From assembly GCA_019418225.1 (NCBI GenBank), contig DYCF01000037.1, positions 1-48,055 of the forward strand: a DNA stretch of 48,055 nt. The letters are read 5' to 3'. The position numbers and the translations under genes were made by a program. Below are positions 44,746-48,055 of the stretch, piece by piece. Origin of the DNA: Clostridiales bacterium (GTDB lineage: Bacteria; Bacillota; Clostridia; Lachnospirales; Cellulosilyticaceae). Every line of letters begins with the position of its first letter. Within the stretch, counting starts at the first letter, position 1. A model generated the notes under the pieces. It did not search any database and was not told the DNA's origin. It saw nothing but the letters and a program-made list of their open reading frames with translations.

Positions 44746-45966
44746 TTATCTTATGATTTGTACTTGTTCCCCTGCTATTTCTATACATTCAATCTGTTCT
44801 ATATCAATAGCCTCACCACATCTATATTCCATCTCGAATACTCTATCTGTTGGATATGATGTTGTTTCCAAATTTATATAAGTGCCATCTTTCATATATA
44901 ACCTACTAGGTATATTAATGGCTTCTGCAATAATTTGCTCTCCTATTACATTTCCTTTAATTGTAGCCCCCAACGATGATATATACACTTCTGTAATTTT
45001 AAAAGGCATATTTTCAACATTAACTTCTACATTTACCTTCTGAGAAATACTTGCTACGTTTTCTTTTATTTTTACGAAAAGTGCACGTTTATTATGATCC
45101 ACCTGATGTTTTATATTATAGTTCATAATAGACTTAATATGTTTCAAGTCATCTGTACTGGTTAAATCATAATACCTTTCCATAATCTCTAATTCTTCCG
45201 GCACCTTTTCCCCTCTATCTTGCTTCTCATACTTTGTCTCATATAATGAACAAGCATACCTACTTGAAATTGTTTCCCCTGTTTGTTCATTATATAAATC
45301 ATTAATCCAAGCTTCATTATCTGTAGTTTGCCTATTCCCACCAAACGCAGTACGCATATATAAAATAGGTTTCTCACTTTCAAATACCTCTTCACTTATG
45401 CTACTCTTCTTGGTAAAGCCTACACCCAATATACTAAATTCATTAACATCTTCTATAGGTATATATCCTTCTGAGTCTCCCTCCTCATAACTCTTTTTTA
45501 GTGGAAACTTCTCATATAAATCATAAATACTTTCATCAAGTACTTGTTGTTTTTCTTCTACACTCACTAAACCATTTAGCCATATGTATACTTTTTTGCT
45601 TCCCATCTCTTCCTCTATTGGTGGGCTTACTAAAAATGTATAATTCAAAGACTTGTGGTCCTCACTTAGTGCCATGCTAGTATGATATCCTGATATGCCT
45701 TGCTTAGAAAAAATCTCTATCATTCCCACTCTAGTTTTCTCATCCATTGGTGTACCATCTTCTTTTTTCAAGTTAACTTTAATAATTGCTCTTTGCCTAT
45801 CTGCTTGAATCTCTTCCACCGTAGCAATTATGCCGTCTACATTGACACTTTTTACTTCTTTGTCCCATATTTGTAACTGCAATAACTTCCTAATACCCAA
45901 AGAAGCACTTCCTAATATTAAAAGAATTACCACTACAATAAATAAACCCCTTTTCCTATTCTTCAT
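44746..45966 (-). CDS. membrane-anchored protein of unknown function (intact paralog)
   Basis: A 406-residue protein with a single N-terminal membrane helix (about 8-27) and a large extracellular part. I do not recognise a family. Early segments (DGIIATVEEIQADRQRAIIKVNLKKEDG) look like the extracellular part of DUF4179-type proteins, but the cytoplasmic anti-sigma-like region is absent. It follows a decayed paralog by 52 bases. Confidence 0.6.
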   Translation of the reverse strand: MKNRKRGLFIVVVILLILGSASLGIRKLLQLQIWDKEVKSVNVDGIIATVEEIQADRQRAIIKVNLKKEDGTPMDEKTRVGMIEIFSKQGISGYHTSMALSEDHKSLNYTFLVSPPIEEEMGSKKVYIWLNGLVSVEEKQQVLDESIYDLYEKFPLKKSYEEGDSEGYIPIEDVNEFSILGVGFTKKSSISEEVFESEKPILYMRTAFGGNRQTTDNEAWINDLYNEQTGETISSRYACSLYETKYEKQDRGEKVPEELEIMERYYDLTSTDDLKHIKSIMNYNIKHQVDHNKRALFVKIKENVASISQKVNVEVNVENMPFKITEVYISSLGATIKGNVIGEQIIAEAINIPSRLYMKDGTYINLETTSYPTDRVFEMEYRCGEAIDIEQIECIEIAGEQVQIIR

Positions 45967-46018
45967 ACATCCTCCTCAAAACTCCATTTTCATTGTACCT
46001 AATGCGCTTGCCTCGTAT

Positions 46019-47077
46019 TTATGCCTCAAGCTTTAGCTTTTCCCCTGCTATTTCTATAGCCTCAAACTCATCTTCATCGATTTAAATTTCTGAATCCACT
46101 TTCTTTGACAGGCTCTTTACATTATCTTTTACATTAACCTTTAGTGTCCATCTTCCTGAGTTTATAACTTTTCGCTTTGTATAACTTATAACTGGCTTAA
46201 TAGCACTTAACTTTTCTGTATTGGTTAACTCAAAATAGTTTTCGCTAATCTCTATACCTCCTCCTTCTTCTATCGTTTTATTTCTAGTATTTATTTCAGG
46301 AGTTGTAGAACCTTGAATATACATTATTGTTTCACCAGTCAACATGTTATATAAACCCTCCACACTAGCTTCATTATTAATACCCTGATCTCCACCTATT
46401 AAACTTGTACGAATATGTAACAGCTGTTTCTTCGTTTCATTTTGAACTACTTGCCTGTCATAATTATCACTAAAACCTACACCTATAATTCTAAAATTAT
46501 CAATATCTTCAATTGGTACATATCACTGTAGCTTATCTGCTACTTCTACTTCCTTTTCAGTTTCTGCTTCAATAGCTTCTATTTCATCAGCAGCTTCACC
46601 CTTATTCATCATGAAAATCTCCTGCTCATAATCATATGCCAGTGGATATGCTTCATATAAATCAGAAATGCTTTCATCCAATGTCTTTTTTTCTTTTTCA
46701 GTCTGCATCAGAATATCTAACGTCAGCTCTAATCTTCTAAGTTTCCCCTTATATGCTGGAAAAACTGTAAATTCGTACGTTAATTTCTTTTTATCCGGAC
46801 TCAAATCTATATTGCTATCCCATCCTAAATCACTCATCTTTGAAGAAATTCTATGTATCAAGATTCTATCCCCATCCTCAAAAGCAGTTTCATCCTCTTT
46901 TCTTAAACTTACTTCCACAATGCATTGGTTTTTATCTCCTCGAACATCTTCCACAGTAGCTATAATACCATTATTGATTGATGACTTTACTTCTAACACC
47001 CTAGTTTTTACAATTGTAACAATGCATAATAAAATTATCAAAAGCGCCATTATGTTAATCTTACCTATTTTCTTCAT
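46019..47077 (-). pseudogene. decayed paralog of the 44746-45966 gene
   Basis: One reading frame of about 353 codons broken by two stops: TGA at 46523-46525 and TAA at 46082-46084. On both sides translation stays homologous to the intact paralog: NGIIATVEDVRGDKNQ and LDESISDLYEAYPL before the TGA; VPIEDIDNF and GGDQGINNEASVEGLY after it; EAIEIAGEKLKLEA after the TAA. About 80 codons are missing before the last segment. Thus a stop mutation and an internal deletion. The first part (46523-47077) still has a membrane helix and ribosome site and could give a truncated protein. Confidence 0.78.
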
Positions 47078-47133
47078 CTATTTCTCTCCCACCTATCTTT
47101 CAGGCTTTAATGCCTCTTAAAAAATAGCTTTTG

Positions 47134-47703
47134 CTAATCACAAGATGCATTATACACAGATGGGTCCATCACGTTCTCATATTTATCCCTATCTAAATAC
47201 ATTTTAAATACCTCCGCTACTCTCTCATCATCATATTCATTTTGCAAATTATGAACCTCTTTATCAATATTCCTTAAATCCTCATAAAGCATGTTTAAAA
47301 ACCGTCTTTCCTGACTTGAAATACTTCCTGATGCTCCTATGGGTACGATTCTTGTACCTACTCCTAATCCTTCATTTATACCCCAAATAATTGACTTCAT
47401 GACACTTATATCTATCTCTTTCTCTACAGTATCATTAAACATTTCAACAGATCTATATAGTTTTTCCAGATTTATCCCCAATTCTTTAAGTGATTCTGTG
47501 AATTTCTCACTGTCATTTATCAATATAGTCTCTAAACATATTAGGCTTTCTTCTATATAATAATCCATTTCATAATACATTTTTTTACTTACACACTCAA
47601 TAATCTTACTTTGCTTAGCAAGCTGCCTAGCTGTTACTATATTTACTCCCACAGAAATAATTAATATAGCACTGAGCATTCCTATAACCTTTTTATGTTT
47701 CAT
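47134..47703 (-). CDS. membrane-anchored helical protein, unknown
   Basis: A 189-residue protein with one N-terminal membrane helix (about 7-24) followed by a charged, mostly helical soluble part. No family recognised. It precedes the pseudogene and its intact paralog on the same strand with short gaps, so it probably belongs with them. Confidence 0.6.
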   Translation of the reverse strand: MKHKKVIGMLSAILIISVGVNIVTARQLAKQSKIIECVSKKMYYEMDYYIEESLICLETILINDSEKFTESLKELGINLEKLYRSVEMFNDTVEKEIDISVMKSIIWGINEGLGVGTRIVPIGASGSISSQERRFLNMLYEDLRNIDKEVHNLQNEYDDERVAEVFKMYLDRDKYENVMDPSVYNASCD

Positions 47704-47911
47704 TCAAATCTCCCTTATTTTTCATTTAATTATTCAAAATATTATATCATCTATATATATATTTATCTACTTTCTGCTCCTATCATTTTTATACTCTCAA
47801 AAAGGCTCTTGACGAAATTATTCTATTCTCCTTCTTCTAACCTCGTATCCACCAAACTCTTCTGAAAAAGCCCTTGATGAAAATGGCTACCGGCCCTTCC
47901 CCTAACTCTAT
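47704..47911. other. intergenic stretch with no recognised feature
   Basis: About 200 AT-rich bases upstream of the 189-residue gene, then a more GC-rich patch near 47890. I see no gene here; it leads into the palindromic element. Confidence 0.35.
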
Positions 47912-47996
47912 GTGTGGATAAGTGAGCATTATAATTTTAGCTCGACTTCGACCACAAGGAGGGAGATGGAAAATTATAATGCTCACTTATCCACAC
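47912..47996. repeat. large palindromic intergenic element, copy 2
   Basis: A perfect 27-bp inverted repeat (47912-47938 with 47970-47996) around a 31-base loop. Loop core: CGACTTCGACC, 3 bases, then AGGAGGGAG. This is the same core as in copy 1, in opposite orientation. Arms begin GTGTGGATAAGT, so each side carries a TTATCCACA match (47913-47921 and 47987-47995). It lies near the right edge, which may cut outer arms. Confidence 0.75.
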
Positions 47997-48055
47997 ACAC
48001 TTAAAATCGAGTAGGAGGATAACCATTAATTGATTATCCGACCTCTCACACCACC

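Noticed and set aside
44746..45966. Anti-sigma factor assignment
   Set aside because: The extracellular part resembles such proteins loosely, but no cytoplasmic sigma-binding domain and no neighbouring sigma factor are present.
46523..46525. TGA read as selenocysteine in the broken paralog
   Set aside because: The intact paralog has no Cys or Sec near this point, no SECIS-like structure was seen, and a second stop and a deletion occur downstream.
47911..47997. Paired DnaA-box-like sites as a replication origin
   Set aside because: Only two boxes, no dnaA-dnaN gene context and no separate AT-rich unwinding tract; the sites belong to the repeat's arms.

Overview
The window looks like chromosome from a low-GC, motile, endospore-forming member of the Clostridia. 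A Lachnospirales/Cellulosilyticum-like genome is plausible, but no marker here proves it. The basis is the AT-rich composition, the Gram-positive flagellar gene order, sporulation genes (spoIIID, spoIID, a spoIIQ-like gene, a ywmB-like gene), mbl and a SAM-I riboswitch. Every gene except a mobile element at the left edge is on the minus strand, so transcription runs from high to low coordinates.

Layout by coordinate. 1-1580: IS91-type (HUH) transposase, a small zinc-ribbon gene and a perfect 20-bp palindrome, beside the 3' end of the ribosomal cluster. 1581-3881: rpmG-secE-nusG-rplK-rplA, with near-identical candidate L1-binding leaders before rplK and before rplA. 3926-20752: late flagellar locus in Bacillus-like order: yvyF, flgM, flgN, two flgK paralogs, flgL, fliW, csrA, flagellin, [glycosyltransferase, secreted PPC-like protein], second flagellin, flaG, fliD, fliS, fliT-like, second glycosyltransferase, coiled-coil protein. 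Four near-consensus sigma-D promoters and several hairpin terminators divide it into units. 20782-26729: comF, recD2, a lipoprotein and metK, with a consensus sigma-A promoter and S-box leader for metK. 27035-30622: spoIIID-mbl-flgF-flgG-flgJ, the order seen in Bacillus (spoIIID-mbl-flhO-flhP). 31061-33934: spoIIQ-like, spoIID and ywmB-like genes. 34031-43188: two giant fibronectin-III-type secreted proteins. 43531-44571: mutY. 44746-47703: three membrane-anchored genes of unknown function, one a decayed duplicate.

How the parts work together. FlgM holds back sigma-D until the hook is complete. The sigma-D promoters then drive hook-associated proteins, cap, chaperones and two flagellins. FliW and CsrA should tune flagellin translation, and both flagellin leaders carry the same GGCA-NGGA-TGCC hairpin plus an NGGA-containing Shine-Dalgarno. 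The two TPR-glycosyltransferases are good candidates to modify flagellin or the surface. The most unusual items are two copies of a large palindromic intergenic element with a shared core (30704-30872 and 47912-47996), a 200-residue repetitive insert in FlgL, a SpoIIQ-like protein that has lost its predicted zinc ligands, and a glycosyltransferase plus secreted-protein pair set between two flagellin genes.
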